64,000 bases of DNA. Origin: Pseudochrobactrum kiredjianiae (lineage in GTDB: Bacteria; Pseudomonadota; Alphaproteobacteria; Rhizobiales; Rhizobiaceae). The first letter of the stretch is position 1, and every line of letters starts with the position of its first letter. The DNA lies in the NCBI RefSeq assembly GCF_030362795.1, contig NZ_JAUCBM010000009.1, forward strand, positions 1 through 64,000, written 5' to 3'. Made by a program: the position numbers and the translations under genes. This document shows, one piece after another, positions 7,991-15,380 of the stretch. The notes below the pieces were generated by a model. That model was not told the origin of the DNA, made no database searches, and saw only the letters and a program-made list of their open reading frames with translations.

Positions 7991-8199
7991 ATTTCATATT
8001 CGATGAACTTAAATAAAAATTCCATTAAGTAAGAATATTGTCAATGGGGAATTTATTCTCGAATTAAAAAATAAATTTTCTATTGTTTGTAAATGCTTAC
8101 AAGAATTTTGCGAGTTGGTATAAATTCAATTTGCTACAATGAAGTGTTGTACAACTGCTCGTATAGAGCAGGAATTGCCTGCTAAGTTTAGAGCGAAGC
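7991..8199. other. AT-rich intergenic region upstream of adhesin operon
   Basis: No gene is seen. The stretch is strongly AT-rich with poly-A/T tracts (8008-8090) and contains the promoter region of the leftward adhesin operon. It would suit binding by a xenogeneic silencer. No clear -35/-10 pair can be chosen with confidence. Confidence 0.4.
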
Positions 8200-8296
8200 A
8201 TTGTTTGCTCAAGCTTCGTGATGTTCTTCACGTCATAGGCTTTGGCTTCCGTTGAGCAAGCGATGATGGTTGTTCAATCGTTTCTGGCTTGCGCAT
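8200..8296 (-). pseudogene. 5' fragment of a phage Y-family polymerase gene
   Basis: The stretch matches the start of the polymerase gene at 45475-46749. The start-codon region (8264-8296) corresponds to 46717-46749. Positions 8217-8262 correspond to about 46559-46609. The intervening hundred-odd bases are deleted. Only this N-terminal scrap remains, which shows that the older prophage had the same right end as phage B. Confidence 0.75.
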
Positions 8297-8593
8297 GGCA
8301 CAAAATATCCGTGGCGCAATCGAGTGCGCAAAAGGGTAGATAAATTTTCAAATTGCAATTCCGTTCTACAAATGTTCTCTTGTCGAAAAAGGTTCAAGAT
8401 AGATTCGAGAGAGTTAATGGATGCTGTGAATTGGTGTGGATGAATTTTGCCTGGGCTTTTGATTCTTTAAAGCGCTCGTTGCGATTCCGCTTGCACGGAT
8501 GCACGGGTTTATTCGCGCTATGTTCCGTGCGTTCATGCAGAAACGAAAAAAGCACCAGAACGAGACGCTTCGCATCTATTTGAATTCATTGGA
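8297..8593. repeat. copy of the phage right arm, non-coding
   Basis: This stretch is a diverged copy of 46750-47058, with long shared blocks such as the run ending in TTCTCTTGTCGAAAAAGG. It contains a TGCACGGAT integrase-arm motif at 8492-8500. Located just left of the displaced tRNA piece, it marks the right end of an older prophage. Confidence 0.8.
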
Positions 8594-8647
8594 AAAACTG
8601 GTGCTGCGAGGGAGGATTGAACTCCCGACCTCTCCATTACCAATGGA
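8594..8647. repeat. attL: displaced 3' part of tRNA-Thr
   Basis: This 54-bp stretch is identical to 47059-47112 and holds the 3' half of the tRNA-Thr gene up to the anticodon stem. The sequence diverges right after it. It is the left junction of prophage B and also the former right junction of an older prophage. Confidence 0.92.
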
Positions 8648-8707
8648 ATCTCTGTGTTTTGATAATGCCTTGAAATTACATTGAAATAGAGGCTTAAAAA
8701 ATCGCCT

Positions 8708-8716
8708 TGCACGGAT
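8708..8716 (+). promoter_or_regulatory. candidate integrase arm-type site (left arm)
   Basis: The TGCACGGAT motif lies between attL and the integrase stop. The same nonamer occurs twice in the right arm at 46946-46954 and 46957-46965, and once at 8492-8500. Such repeats flanking an att core are expected of integrase arm sites. Confidence 0.45.
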
Positions 8717-8722
8717 AATGCA

Positions 8723-9859
8723 CTAGGCCGCTTTGATGGCGTGTGATTTCTTGCTCCAGTTAATGAGCCGTCCTTCCCATTTAATCGGATCGGAATACCA
8801 TACAAATTCGCTCCAGCCAGCAGCGAGCTTGATGGTGTTCACTGCTTCGATCAAGGGCTGCTGCGGAACCGCCGTATAAAGCCTGCTCATATCGTCGGCA
8901 GCATGGCCGAGTATCTGATCTTTGATATATGGATGAACGCCATTAATCACGAGCTGAGTGCTAAAACTGTGACGCGCTGTATATGGCGAGATATCTTTGA
9001 TACCGGTTCTCTTGCGCGCGCCGGTAATAGCAGTTGATAGCTGGCCGCCATAGTCCTCTGTTAGCGGATACGGCTCCCGTTTATGGGTGAGAAACATTTG
9101 CCCTGTACGCGCTTTCAACGCGGATAGAAGCGGCACAAGATATTCATGGATAGGAATGCCACGTTTTTCTCCGATCTTGCTGCTTTGCACGACAAGCCAC
9201 CGGTTATTGATGTCAACGTCCTTGCTTTGGAGTGCGAATAACTCAATTGGTCGCATACCGGTTAGAAACAAGGTTGTCATTGCCATTGCTGGTGCTGGTG
9301 ACATGCCAGCGATAAACGACATGGCATGATCATATGAGACCGGATGCGAGCCGGAACGATATTTTTTATTGAGGATGGCAGTACCTTTTGCCTTCTTGGG
9401 GCGTGACCACTGGCGAGGCTCTGCCCATTGGTTTCGCACGGCATGGTTCCATACGGCAATGAACGGGGCATAGCATTGGCGTACTAAAGTTTCCGGTAAA
9501 CAGCCCGGGTAGAGTTTGCGCGCTGCTTCATCCAGATCGCGTTGCGTAATGGTGTGGAGCAGCTTGTTTCGGAAATGTACGGCAAGCCCGACCGGCTTTT
9601 GAGTTTTCTTCCGGATTTCAAAAATGAAACGGTCGGAGCCGCCGGAACTTACAAAGGCTTCTGCTGCTTCTTGGAAAGTGACGACGGCTTTCTTTCCGTA
9701 GACGCTTTCATTTAATAGGCGAACCTCCGTTTGCACGCGAATTGCTTCCGCTGCTTGTTCATCGCTCGTTCCTGTAGATTCATAAATGCTTTGTCCTCGC
9801 ACTGTACCGCGGATGATCCAGTTGCCTTTGTCTCCACGTCTGAATTTGGTGAGGGGCAT
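8723..9859 (-). CDS. int: tyrosine recombinase (phage integrase)
   Basis: A 378-residue integrase. It has an N-terminal arm-binding domain (about 1-60), a SAM-like core-binding domain (about 80-160) and a C-terminal catalytic domain with 'TGMRPIELF' (Arg), 'TARHSFSTQL' (Arg and His), 'LGHAADDMSRLYT' (His and Tyr nucleophile). The first box-II position is Tyr rather than His ('SPYTARH'). It catalyses site-specific recombination at the tRNA-Thr att core. The ATG at 9859 ('MPLTKF') is preferred over 9874. The 5' end overlaps the excisionase-like gene by about 150 bases, so it is the last gene of the leftward early operon. Confidence 0.92.
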   Translation of the reverse strand: MPLTKFRRGDKGNWIIRGTVRGQSIYESTGTSDEQAAEAIRVQTEVRLLNESVYGKKAVVTFQEAAEAFVSSGGSDRFIFEIRKKTQKPVGLAVHFRNKLLHTITQRDLDEAARKLYPGCLPETLVRQCYAPFIAVWNHAVRNQWAEPRQWSRPKKAKGTAILNKKYRSGSHPVSYDHAMSFIAGMSPAPAMAMTTLFLTGMRPIELFALQSKDVDINNRWLVVQSSKIGEKRGIPIHEYLVPLLSALKARTGQMFLTHKREPYPLTEDYGGQLSTAITGARKRTGIKDISPYTARHSFSTQLVINGVHPYIKDQILGHAADDMSRLYTAVPQQPLIEAVNTIKLAAGWSEFVWYSDPIKWEGRLINWSKKSHAIKAA

Positions 9860-10038
9860 CGCATTGAATCCCATATTGCTAGAAGGTCACTGTCACTAAA
9901 CAGAAGGTCACGGCCACTTATGGAGCAAAGTCCGCTTTTGCGCGCCACCTTTGCAACTGACCGGCTGTTCATTCTCAAATATTCGGCTGCTTCATTCAGC
10001 GTATAAACACGGCCTAGAGGTCCGGTCGTATTTTGCAT
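9712..10038 (-). CDS. xis: AlpA/excisionase-like HTH protein
   Basis: A 108-residue protein with an N-terminal MerR/AlpA-type helix-turn-helix ('YTLNEAAEYLRMNSRSVAKV') followed by a wing-like 'SGRDLLFSDSDLLAIW'. This fold and its place immediately upstream of the integrase fit an excisionase or recombination directionality factor. The basic C-terminal tail (about residues 85-108) overlaps the integrase start and may be accidental extension. It begins in a TGATG overlap with the previous gene. Confidence 0.65.
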   Translation of the reverse strand: MQNTTGPLGRVYTLNEAAEYLRMNSRSVAKVARKSGLCSISGRDLLFSDSDLLAIWDSMRCPSPNSDVETKATGSSAVQCEDKAFMNLQERAMNKQRKQFACKRRFAY

Positions 10039-10298
10039 CACTCCCCACCTCCTTGCGCCAAGGCTGTTCGGCCTGCGTCGGTGAGTACATAAGCAGACCC
10101 GTACATTTCACCGTCATCTGTCCAGCACCCGCGCTTAAATTCGAGATAACCTAGGCCCGCAAGTTCTCTGACTATTGGCGCAATCTCTTCGCGACTTTTC
10201 TTCGTGATTTCGCATAAGCCTTTGAAATGAAATCCCATGCCGATATCGCAGCGATCCCATTGCCTGAATAACTCTGCCTGTTGCTCTGTCAGCTTCAT
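10038..10298 (-). CDS. hypothetical winged-helix-like protein (86 aa)
   Basis: A small protein with a predicted helical N-terminus and a pattern compatible with a winged helix ('SREEIAPIVRELAGLGYLEF' then 'GSAYVLTDAGRTAL'), like MarR-type small phage proteins. It overlaps the upstream gene by four bases. No specific family is recognised. A DNA-binding role is inference. Confidence 0.6.
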   Translation of the reverse strand: MKLTEQQAELFRQWDRCDIGMGFHFKGLCEITKKSREEIAPIVRELAGLGYLEFKRGCWTDDGEMYGSAYVLTDAGRTALAQGGGE

Positions 10299-11203
10299 CG
10301 TCCTGCCTCCGCTGTCGGGGCTGCGGTTTGCGCCTCGATAACCTTTTTACGCTCAATTACTGCCGCCATTGCCTCTTCTTCGGTCGCGAAGTTAAGAGTT
10401 TCATCGTCATCGTCATCATCATCTTGGTTCAGCGTGGGCGCACGAAAAACAAAACGACTATCACCGCGATAACTAGAGTGAACTAGGTGTACTGAATATT
10501 CAGGGTGGTTTACGATTGCTTCATAAGCTGTATCGCCGTTATCGTCTGGGTCGTTATCTCGGTAGAACCAGTCAGCACTGTCAAAGGTGTCCTGTGCTGG
10601 TTCGGCAGATATGGCGCGGAAAGGTTCAAGAGCTTTAGCTACATCAGATAGTCGAACTAGAGGGCTGTGCTCGTCTTCACCTTTCTCTAATCCTGAGACA
10701 CCACGAACAGTTGCACCACCTCTGGATACAAATAGACTGCCAACAATAGGAAGCGTTAAATCTTCAAGCTCCTCCCTCGCTGCCGCCACGTCAACGGGCT
10801 TGGTGACTACGCAGGCGAAAATACGGCGCTCAAAGTCAGCTTGTGCAGCGGCTTTGGCTTCTGTCTGCCCTCCTTGCACAGGTGTACCAGCAGTTGCGCT
10901 AGGCGTCCTGTAATACCCTTCGCCACCGAATTCCCAAATAGCATATGTACCAAAAACACTTTCGGCGCGTTCCTGTGTTCCATGAGGAAAAGGGATACTC
11001 CAATCCAACTTCACCACCTCTACAGCACTAGGCACAGAGAGGTGATTGGCGGCAACATCGGCGCGAATATACTCAACGTCATAAGCGAGGCTCGGAATAT
11101 CAAAGCTAACGACGCAGCCTTTTGAGCTTGGTACTGATGCATAAATTCTCTCAGGCATAGCCTCATCCGGTATCTGCGCTGCGGTATGGGGTGGGTGGGT
11201 CAT
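10295..11203 (-). CDS. hypothetical phage protein with acidic tract (302 aa)
   Basis: A soluble protein without a recognised domain. Near residue 270 it has a run of seven aspartates ('NQDDDDDDDETLNF') and an Ala-rich C-terminus. The N-terminal 'ERIYASVP' and 'VEYIRADVA' resemble a small motif often found at the start of phage-encoded accessory proteins. It lies between the hexapeptide-repeat gene and a small winged-helix gene, overlapping both by four bases, so it is co-translated within the leftward operon. Confidence 0.6.
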   Translation of the reverse strand: MTHPPHTAAQIPDEAMPERIYASVPSSKGCVVSFDIPSLAYDVEYIRADVAANHLSVPSAVEVVKLDWSIPFPHGTQERAESVFGTYAIWEFGGEGYYRTPSATAGTPVQGGQTEAKAAAQADFERRIFACVVTKPVDVAAAREELEDLTLPIVGSLFVSRGGATVRGVSGLEKGEDEHSPLVRLSDVAKALEPFRAISAEPAQDTFDSADWFYRDNDPDDNGDTAYEAIVNHPEYSVHLVHSSYRGDSRFVFRAPTLNQDDDDDDDETLNFATEEEAMAAVIERKKVIEAQTAAPTAEAGR

Positions 11204-11835
11204 TGTGCATCCTCCAGCGCTTCATCCTCAATCACGGTCGTATCAAGGCGTGACTTGATAAGCTCAACGGCAAGGCGGTATTCGTCACCGTTCTTGCTTG
11301 CCCCATGAGTTTCCTCAACCGCTGCTGAAAATTCGTCAATCGTACCGTTAAAGCAGCCACGGCTCAGGCGTATTGTACCGTCCTTTTCAACAAAGGCTGT
11401 CAGGCAACCGCCTTCCGATCCAATTGGTGAAATGATGATGTGACGGTATGCGCCGGAGACCCATGCATCGCCGTAGACCCGTGCATTGCCGTAGACCTGT
11501 GCATCGCCGTAGACCTGTGCATCGCCGGAGACCCATGCATTGCCGGAGACCCGTGCATTGCCGTAGACCTGTGCATCGCCGGAGACCTGTGCATCGCCGT
11601 AGACCCATGCATTGCCGGAGACCTGTGCATCGCCGTAGACCCGTGCATTGCCGTAGACCCATGCATCGCCGTAGACAGAGATATTACTTTCTTTCTCCAC
11701 CCAGCCGCCGATTGTTCCAGCAGCAATTACGCCGATAGCAATTTTAGCCTTGATGCGGTGAAGTGTGATACCGAAGTGATTTTTCGTTTCACCGGTAGTG
11801 CGGTACTTTTCGTTATCGATAAATGGTTTTGTCAT
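11200..11835 (-). CDS. hexapeptide-repeat (beta-helix) protein
   Basis: A 211-residue protein. The middle holds 12 tandem copies of V-(Y/S)-G-(D/N)-A-(Q/W/R) plus a degenerate thirteenth, encoded by an 18-bp DNA repeat (about 11450-11680). The spacing is that of a left-handed or triangular beta-helix. The N-terminus contains 'IKAKIAIGVIAAGTIGGWVE', like the cap before such repeats, and the C-terminal 80 residues are a mixed domain with 'GCFNGTIDEFSAAV'. There is no acyltransferase catalytic His motif. Related phage and bacterial proteins are annotated only as hypothetical. A scaffold, DNA-mimic or anti-defence role is possible but unproven. Confidence 0.75.
   Translation of the reverse strand: MTKPFIDNEKYRTTGETKNHFGITLHRIKAKIAIGVIAAGTIGGWVEKESNISVYGDAWVYGNARVYGDAQVSGNAWVYGDAQVSGDAQVYGNARVSGNAWVSGDAQVYGDAQVYGNARVYGDAWVSGAYRHIIISPIGSEGGCLTAFVEKDGTIRLSRGCFNGTIDEFSAAVEETHGASKNGDEYRLAVELIKSRLDTTVIEDEALEDAQ
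11450..11680 (-). repeat. 18-bp tandem repeat array inside CDS
   Basis: About twelve to thirteen near-identical 18-bp units encode one hexapeptide each. Because the period is a multiple of three and has no stop in any frame, several shadow frames stay open across it. Copy number could change by slippage without breaking the frame. Confidence 0.85.
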
Positions 11836-12206
11836 TAGATGCGCTCCTGTGGCTGCGCAGGCTCATAAAGAGAGCGACGCTGCTGAACGATTTTGGTGAG
11901 TGCTGGTTTGGGAGATTTGCGAACGGAAAGGACTGACTTCGGTCGCACCGCGCCGCTGGCTTTGTCCCGCTGCCGATCTGATTTGCGAATTGCCTTGATG
12001 TCGCCGGCCGACTTTTCAACATGGCAGACGCGGCAGAGCAGGCGGCCATTGGCCACGGTTGCCTCGCCGCCAAGCGCGCAGGGCAGAATGTGATCGACTT
12101 CGCCTTCGCCCGTTTTAAGCATAGCAGAACATTTTTCACACTTGCCGTTTGCACGGGTGATGATCTTTGCCTTGTCCTTACGAGAGAACTCCATGCGCTT
12201 GCTCAT
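11835..12206 (-). CDS. HNH endonuclease
   Basis: A 123-residue protein with a zinc-binding HNH fold: 'CEKCSAML', the catalytic 'EVDHILPCALGG', an Asn in 'ANGRLLC', and 'CRVCHVEKS'. The C-terminal 50 residues are basic. It overlaps its neighbours by 1-4 bases. Located among recombination genes rather than beside terminase, it may take part in DNA processing or be a free-standing nuclease. In P22- and lambda-like phages NinG-type nucleases follow NinB, and this gene is one step after ninB, so a NinG-like Holliday-junction role is possible. Confidence 0.85.
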   Translation of the reverse strand: MSKRMEFSRKDKAKIITRANGKCEKCSAMLKTGEGEVDHILPCALGGEATVANGRLLCRVCHVEKSAGDIKAIRKSDRQRDKASGAVRPKSVLSVRKSPKPALTKIVQQRRSLYEPAQPQERI

Positions 12207-12415
12207 GAATGAACCTCATTAAAGTTGAGGGTCGATAAAGCTGCAGCCAGTTCATCAGCCAGAATATCGGAAATCCGGTCGTTCAGGCGCTTTTGACGGT
12301 TGGCCAATACTTCCGGAGCGTTTCTCAATTCTGTTGTTGAGCGGATATGAGCCTGCGCCAGCTTTTTGCTGCGGCGAAACTCATAAGGAGCGGTAAGCGA
12401 AACAGTCTGCATCAT
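12203..12415 (-). CDS. hypothetical phage protein (70 aa)
   Basis: A short helical protein ('KKLAQAHIRSTTELRN', 'LNDRISDILADELAAAL'). The start at 12415 follows a strong AGGAGG site and overlaps the ninB stop. An upstream start at 12481 would run back into ninB without a ribosome site. No family is recognised. Its place between ninB and the HNH gene suggests a recombination accessory. Confidence 0.6.
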   Translation of the reverse strand: MMQTVSLTAPYEFRRSKKLAQAHIRSTTELRNAPEVLANRQKRLNDRISDILADELAAALSTLNFNEVHS

Positions 12416-12837
12416 GCTGCCTCCTGAAAATAACCTTGGCGGCGTGTGTCGGTGAGGGGGATATTGTGGTCGGCGCACCATGCCAGCGCGTATTCGAGCA
12501 AAGATGCAGCGCGCTTAACTGACATACGGGCGGTACTTTCGCGGATATTTACAAATTCACCTTCAAGTCCTGGCACAAATTCGACTTCGCCTTGCGTTGC
12601 TTTTGTGTGGCCGGAAACGAGCAGAACTTTCCATTCTTCTGATTTTCGCGGTTTGCCAGCCCATTCAAAACCAGACTTCGCAATGTCAGAACAAATTGAA
12701 TGAAAGAAATCATTCTGCCCTCCGCTTCGTGTTGGTGGTGCGAATGTTGCTGTGTGACCGTCAGGCCGAGCCATGAGTGCGCGGATTGCATTCTGGCGCA
12801 CCTGCGGATTGATGAGTGTGAAGCGTCTCTTTTCCAT
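12412..12837 (-). CDS. ninB: NinB-like recombination protein
   Basis: A 141-residue protein with the NinB/Orf layout: 'FTLINPQVRQNAIRAL' at the start, 'EEWKVLLVSGH' and 'VPGLEGEFVNIRESTARM' in the centre, and 'LEYALAWCADHNI' at the end. Lambda Orf/NinB binds ssDNA and SSB and can replace RecFOR in loading annealing proteins. Its place directly after ssb and the ERF gene supports a recombination mediator role. Confidence 0.82.
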   Translation of the reverse strand: MEKRRFTLINPQVRQNAIRALMARPDGHTATFAPPTRSGGQNDFFHSICSDIAKSGFEWAGKPRKSEEWKVLLVSGHTKATQGEVEFVPGLEGEFVNIRESTARMSVKRAASLLEYALAWCADHNIPLTDTRRQGYFQEAA

Positions 12838-12845
12838 GGTTCACC

Positions 12846-13319
12846 TCAAAATGGAATGTCGTCGTCTAGGCTGTCATCGAAGCCGCCACTGTATCCGGCT
12901 GACTGCTGACCATAGGACTGACTGGATTGTTGCGATTGGCGCTGTTGGCTGGATTGCTGGCCTTCACTGCGGCTGTCGAGCATCTGCAATTCACCGCGGA
13001 ACTTCTGCAGCACAATCTCGGTAGTGTATTTGTCGTTGCCCTGTTGATCCGTCCATTTGCGGGTTTGTAACTGGCCTTCAACGTAAACCTTCGCACCTTT
13101 TTTCAGATATTGTTCCGCGAGTTTGGCCAGATTTTCATTGAAGATTACGACGCTATGCCATTCCGTCTTATCCTTACGCTCACCGCTCTGGCGGTCGCGC
13201 CAGCTTTCCGATGTTGCGATACGCAGATTGGCAACCGGCACACCGGATTGCAGGCGGCGAATTTCGGGATCAGCACCAAGATTACCGACCAGAATGACTT
13301 TATTAACTGAACCGGCCAT
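12846..13319 (-). CDS. ssb: single-stranded DNA-binding protein
   Basis: A 157-residue phage SSB. The OB-fold fills residues 1-110 ('[17 protein letters not shown]', 'EWHSVVIFN', '[15 protein letters not shown]'). A Gln/Ser-rich linker follows, and then the acidic tip 'DDDIPF' that binds partner proteins. It lies between the ERF and ninB genes, starting one base from the ERF stop, so it probably coats ssDNA for phage recombination and replication. Confidence 0.95.
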   Translation of the reverse strand: MAGSVNKVILVGNLGADPEIRRLQSGVPVANLRIATSESWRDRQSGERKDKTEWHSVVIFNENLAKLAEQYLKKGAKVYVEGQLQTRKWTDQQGNDKYTTEIVLQKFRGELQMLDSRSEGQQSSQQRQSQQSSQSYGQQSAGYSGGFDDSLDDDIPF

Positions 13320-14140
13320 TATGCTTGTTCTCCGAATGCCTGGGCGTAGGTTTCAAATTCATTGGCAAGCGCATCCATCCATGCGCGCGGCCAGCGTTCT
13401 TTGTTTGCGCGGTTGAAGTAGTGCGTTTTGATTTGCCCAAACAAAACGAGTGTGTGGCAGTCGGCCATGTCGGCGCGTACATCTTTGATCAGGCGGCTCC
13501 ACGCATCATCGCCGTTTTCGTCTGCACGTTTCAGTGCGGCGCTGGATTTGCTCGGTGCGGATGGGCGCTGATCGTGATTGACGATTTCACCGGTTGCTGA
13601 TCCATCATCATCTTCACCGCCGACACGGATGTTCAGGAGGGCACAAGCCGCATAGCGCTTGCCATAGCTGACTGAGGAGCCAACAGCCTGCACAGCGTTC
13701 TTGCTGCCGCTTTTATCGGTTGGCAGTTTCAGGTCTGTGCTGTCGTCATGGCCTTCTTCATGATGAAGAATAGCGGTGACGGTAATCGCGTCCTGTTCGA
13801 CTTTGGTTTTGAATGACAGGGCAAAGCCATACTTGGCGAGTACCGGCTGGATACCGCCCTGAATATCCTCCCAAAGACCATAAGCGCCGTTGTTGCTTTT
13901 GCCGTTCTTCTCAATAGCTGGTAGATCAGGCTGCATACGGGCAAAGGCCGCATTAAAGGCTGCTTTTGCATTGCGTTCGATAACGCGCTCCTGCATCTGC
14001 AAAAGGCGCTCCATCTTGTCGATATCGACGTTTGGGTTCATGGCAGCGCGTTCAATCACCTGAATGATTGCGGCGACTTCATTTTGCTGAACGGGTTGGA
14101 GGTCTGTTGTTTGTTCGATTATTGCGGGTGCGGCGCTCAT
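13319..14140 (-). CDS. erf: ERF-family single-strand annealing protein
   Basis: A 273-residue protein of the P22 Erf type: N-terminal helices with '[21 protein letters not shown]' and the '[20 protein letters not shown]' core, then '[15 protein letters not shown]' and '[11 protein letters not shown]'. Erf-like proteins form rings, bind ssDNA and anneal strands during phage recombination and circularisation. The C-terminal third (after about 190) is variable. It starts in an ATGA overlap with the preceding small gene and is followed by ssb and ninB. Confidence 0.9.
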   Translation of the reverse strand: MSAAPAIIEQTTDLQPVQQNEVAAIIQVIERAAMNPNVDIDKMERLLQMQERVIERNAKAAFNAAFARMQPDLPAIEKNGKSNNGAYGLWEDIQGGIQPVLAKYGFALSFKTKVEQDAITVTAILHHEEGHDDSTDLKLPTDKSGSKNAVQAVGSSVSYGKRYAACALLNIRVGGEDDDGSATGEIVNHDQRPSAPSKSSAALKRADENGDDAWSRLIKDVRADMADCHTLVLFGQIKTHYFNRANKERWPRAWMDALANEFETYAQAFGEQA

Positions 14141-14274
14141 GCTGCCTGTTCCTTCAATAGCTCAGTCACTTGATGAAATTTCTTTTCAAGATAACGGCGG
14201 GTTGGAATGTCGGAGGTTGTTTTGAGGCCGTGTTCTATTTCGGCCTTTGTTTTTTCAAGATCGGAGCGCTTCAT
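14137..14274 (-). CDS. small hypothetical protein (45 aa)
   Basis: A short, highly charged, helical frame ('SDLEKTKAEIEHGLK', 'RRYLEKKFHQVTEL'). It overlaps the upstream gene and the ERF start by four bases each. The tight coupling in an operon of similar overlaps supports it as a real gene. Function is unknown. Confidence 0.6.
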   Translation of the reverse strand: MKRSDLEKTKAEIEHGLKTTSDIPTRRYLEKKFHQVTELLKEQAA

Positions 14275-14441
14275 GCCGCCCTCCGGCGGTGCGAAATTTT
14301 GGTGATTTTCGACTGAGAGGCATTCAGTTCAGCGACCTTGTCGTAATCACGAACCACCTGAACAACGCGCTCCAATGCGAGCTTCGTATTGCCTTCTTGC
14401 CAGTAGGCATCCCATACGAGAGTTTCGAGCGAGGCTTCCAT
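14271..14441 (-). CDS. small hypothetical protein (56 aa)
   Basis: A short helical frame ('LVWDAYWQEGNTKLAL', 'VVQVVRDYDKVAEL') with a basic end. It starts in a TAATG overlap with the first gene of the operon and ends overlapping the next. No family is recognised. Confidence 0.6.
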   Translation of the reverse strand: MEASLETLVWDAYWQEGNTKLALERVVQVVRDYDKVAELNASQSKITKISHRRRAA

Positions 14442-14779
14442 TACAGCCTCCGACCGGCGCTATCGCCGTAAGCGCGTTGCTCATAAGTGGATGGGATGAA
14501 GGTTTCGCCGTCACGGATCATCTGATCGGTTTCGTACTCAATCTCACCTTCGAGTTCGTCGGTGATATCGGAGCAGGTGCCTTCGATTGGATTAAAGGCA
14601 AACACGCGCAGCACATTGCCTTCGCGGATCAATTCAAGGGCATTTTCACGGCTGAGGGTTGATACTTCGCCGCCATCCATGTGCATTGAACCGTCAACTG
14701 CAAGCGTGACAACCTGATAAAGGCATCGGTCAAGTACGCGCTCTATTGTCTGGGCTGTAGGTTTGGCATTTGCCATCAT
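14441..14779 (-). CDS. hypothetical protein, first gene of leftward operon (112 aa)
   Basis: The start at 14779 has a GGAGAG site upstream. A longer frame to 14866 would run into the promoter and operators. The protein is acidic with 'TAQTIERVLDRCLYQVV' and 'ELEGEIEYETDQMIRDGE' and has no recognised domain. Being the first leftward early gene, it is expressed as soon as repression is lifted. Confidence 0.65.
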   Translation of the reverse strand: MMANAKPTAQTIERVLDRCLYQVVTLAVDGSMHMDGGEVSTLSRENALELIREGNVLRVFAFNPIEGTCSDITDELEGEIEYETDQMIRDGETFIPSTYEQRAYGDSAGRRL

Positions 14780-14837
14780 GGCTTCTCTCCATCGTTTAGC
14801 GGATCGGCGGGTGCTTCTTCGCGCTGTTGATGAATTT

Positions 14838-14887
14838 ATCGTAGGAAATATCCTATATACTGTCAATAGGAAATCCTACGCATAGGA
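14838..14887 (-). promoter_or_regulatory. leftward early promoter with overlapping operators
   Basis: Read leftward, TTGACA (complement of 14861-14866) is separated by 17 bases from TACGAT (complement of 14838-14843). A palindrome TAGG-N6-CCTA at 14842-14855 lies in the spacer and -10. A second site, TAGG-N4-CCTA, is at 14867-14878, and a half site is at 14883-14886. The same TAGG-N6-CCTA pattern occurs three times next to the CI gene, so CI is expected to repress here. Confidence 0.75.
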
Positions 14888-14942
14888 AATTTAAATTGCC
14901 TACATACTTGCTCCACACCCCGGCCTTGCAGAATCAGGGCAG

Positions 14943-14966
14943 CAAAAAGCCCGCACGTGGCGGGCT
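14943..14966 (-). terminator. leftward Rho-independent terminator
   Basis: Read leftward, an AGCCCGC/GCGGGCT stem with a 5-base loop is followed by TTTTTGC. It lies upstream of the leftward early promoter and would stop transcripts coming from the cargo region. Confidence 0.7.
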
Positions 14967-15064
14967 GGGTTAGCGCTAGGGGGATTGTTGATTTAGTGTT
15001 AGTATAACTTCGTGCCTTCTGATGGGCTTGCTCCGCAATTCTCGAAGGCCGGAGGTATATTTAA

Positions 15065-15319
15065 ATGATTGTTTATAAGAAAAATAATAATGCGCTGAAA
15101 CATGAAGTTTCAACTGTAAGCAAGGTTCACACTCAAATTTGCAGAGCTACCCTTATCGCGGCCAATACCATAGAGGCCGATGAGTTAATGCTGTTCCTTG
15201 ATGGCCAATTTAAGAGGGGCATCACCGACCATAAGAGACTGGTAGACATAGCACTGGCTAAAATAAGCACAGATGCTCGTGTTGTAAAAAATAATGAACC
15301 TACTTCGAGCCAGAAATAG
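15065..15319 (+). CDS. hypothetical protein (84 aa)
   Basis: A soluble, mostly helical protein ('QICRATLIAANTIEADELML', 'HKRLVDIALAKI') without a known family. A GGAGG site lies eight bases before the start. It stands alone between the leftward promoter and the flavin-reductase-like gene and is AT-richer than the phage core, so it is probably cargo. Confidence 0.6.
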   Translation: MIVYKKNNNALKHEVSTVSKVHTQICRATLIAANTIEADELMLFLDGQFKRGITDHKRLVDIALAKISTDARVVKNNEPTSSQK

Positions 15320-15380
15320 CCCCTCTCTTTGCATCTCTAGCTTAGTGTGATGTCTCAAAATTTGAGGTGAGGAAGCCCTG

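Larger units (their letters stand above)
1272..8593. mobile_element. degraded older prophage block (at least two lysogens)
   Basis: The segment holds a lysis cassette co-linear with that of phage B, cargo genes, a scrambled phage junction, a polymerase fragment and a phage right arm that ends at the same attachment sequence. Structural, replication and integration genes are absent within the window. They may lie left of the IS or be lost. Confidence 0.75.

Noticed and set aside
8594-8647. Second tRNA-Thr gene
   Set aside because: Only the 3' half is present. The sequence leaves the tRNA pattern inside the anticodon stem, so it is an att remnant.
8353-8684. Forward frames across the left arm and attL
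   Set aside because: They cross the attachment core and the arm copy, and no ribosome site or matching frame in the right-arm copy supports them.
11450-11680. Regular repeats that could look like a CRISPR array
   Set aside because: The units are directly adjacent with no spacers and encode protein repeats. No cas genes are near.
11387-11838. Several long frames on both strands across the repeat array
   Set aside because: The 18-bp period is a multiple of three and has no stop in any frame, so all extra frames are by-products of the hexapeptide gene.
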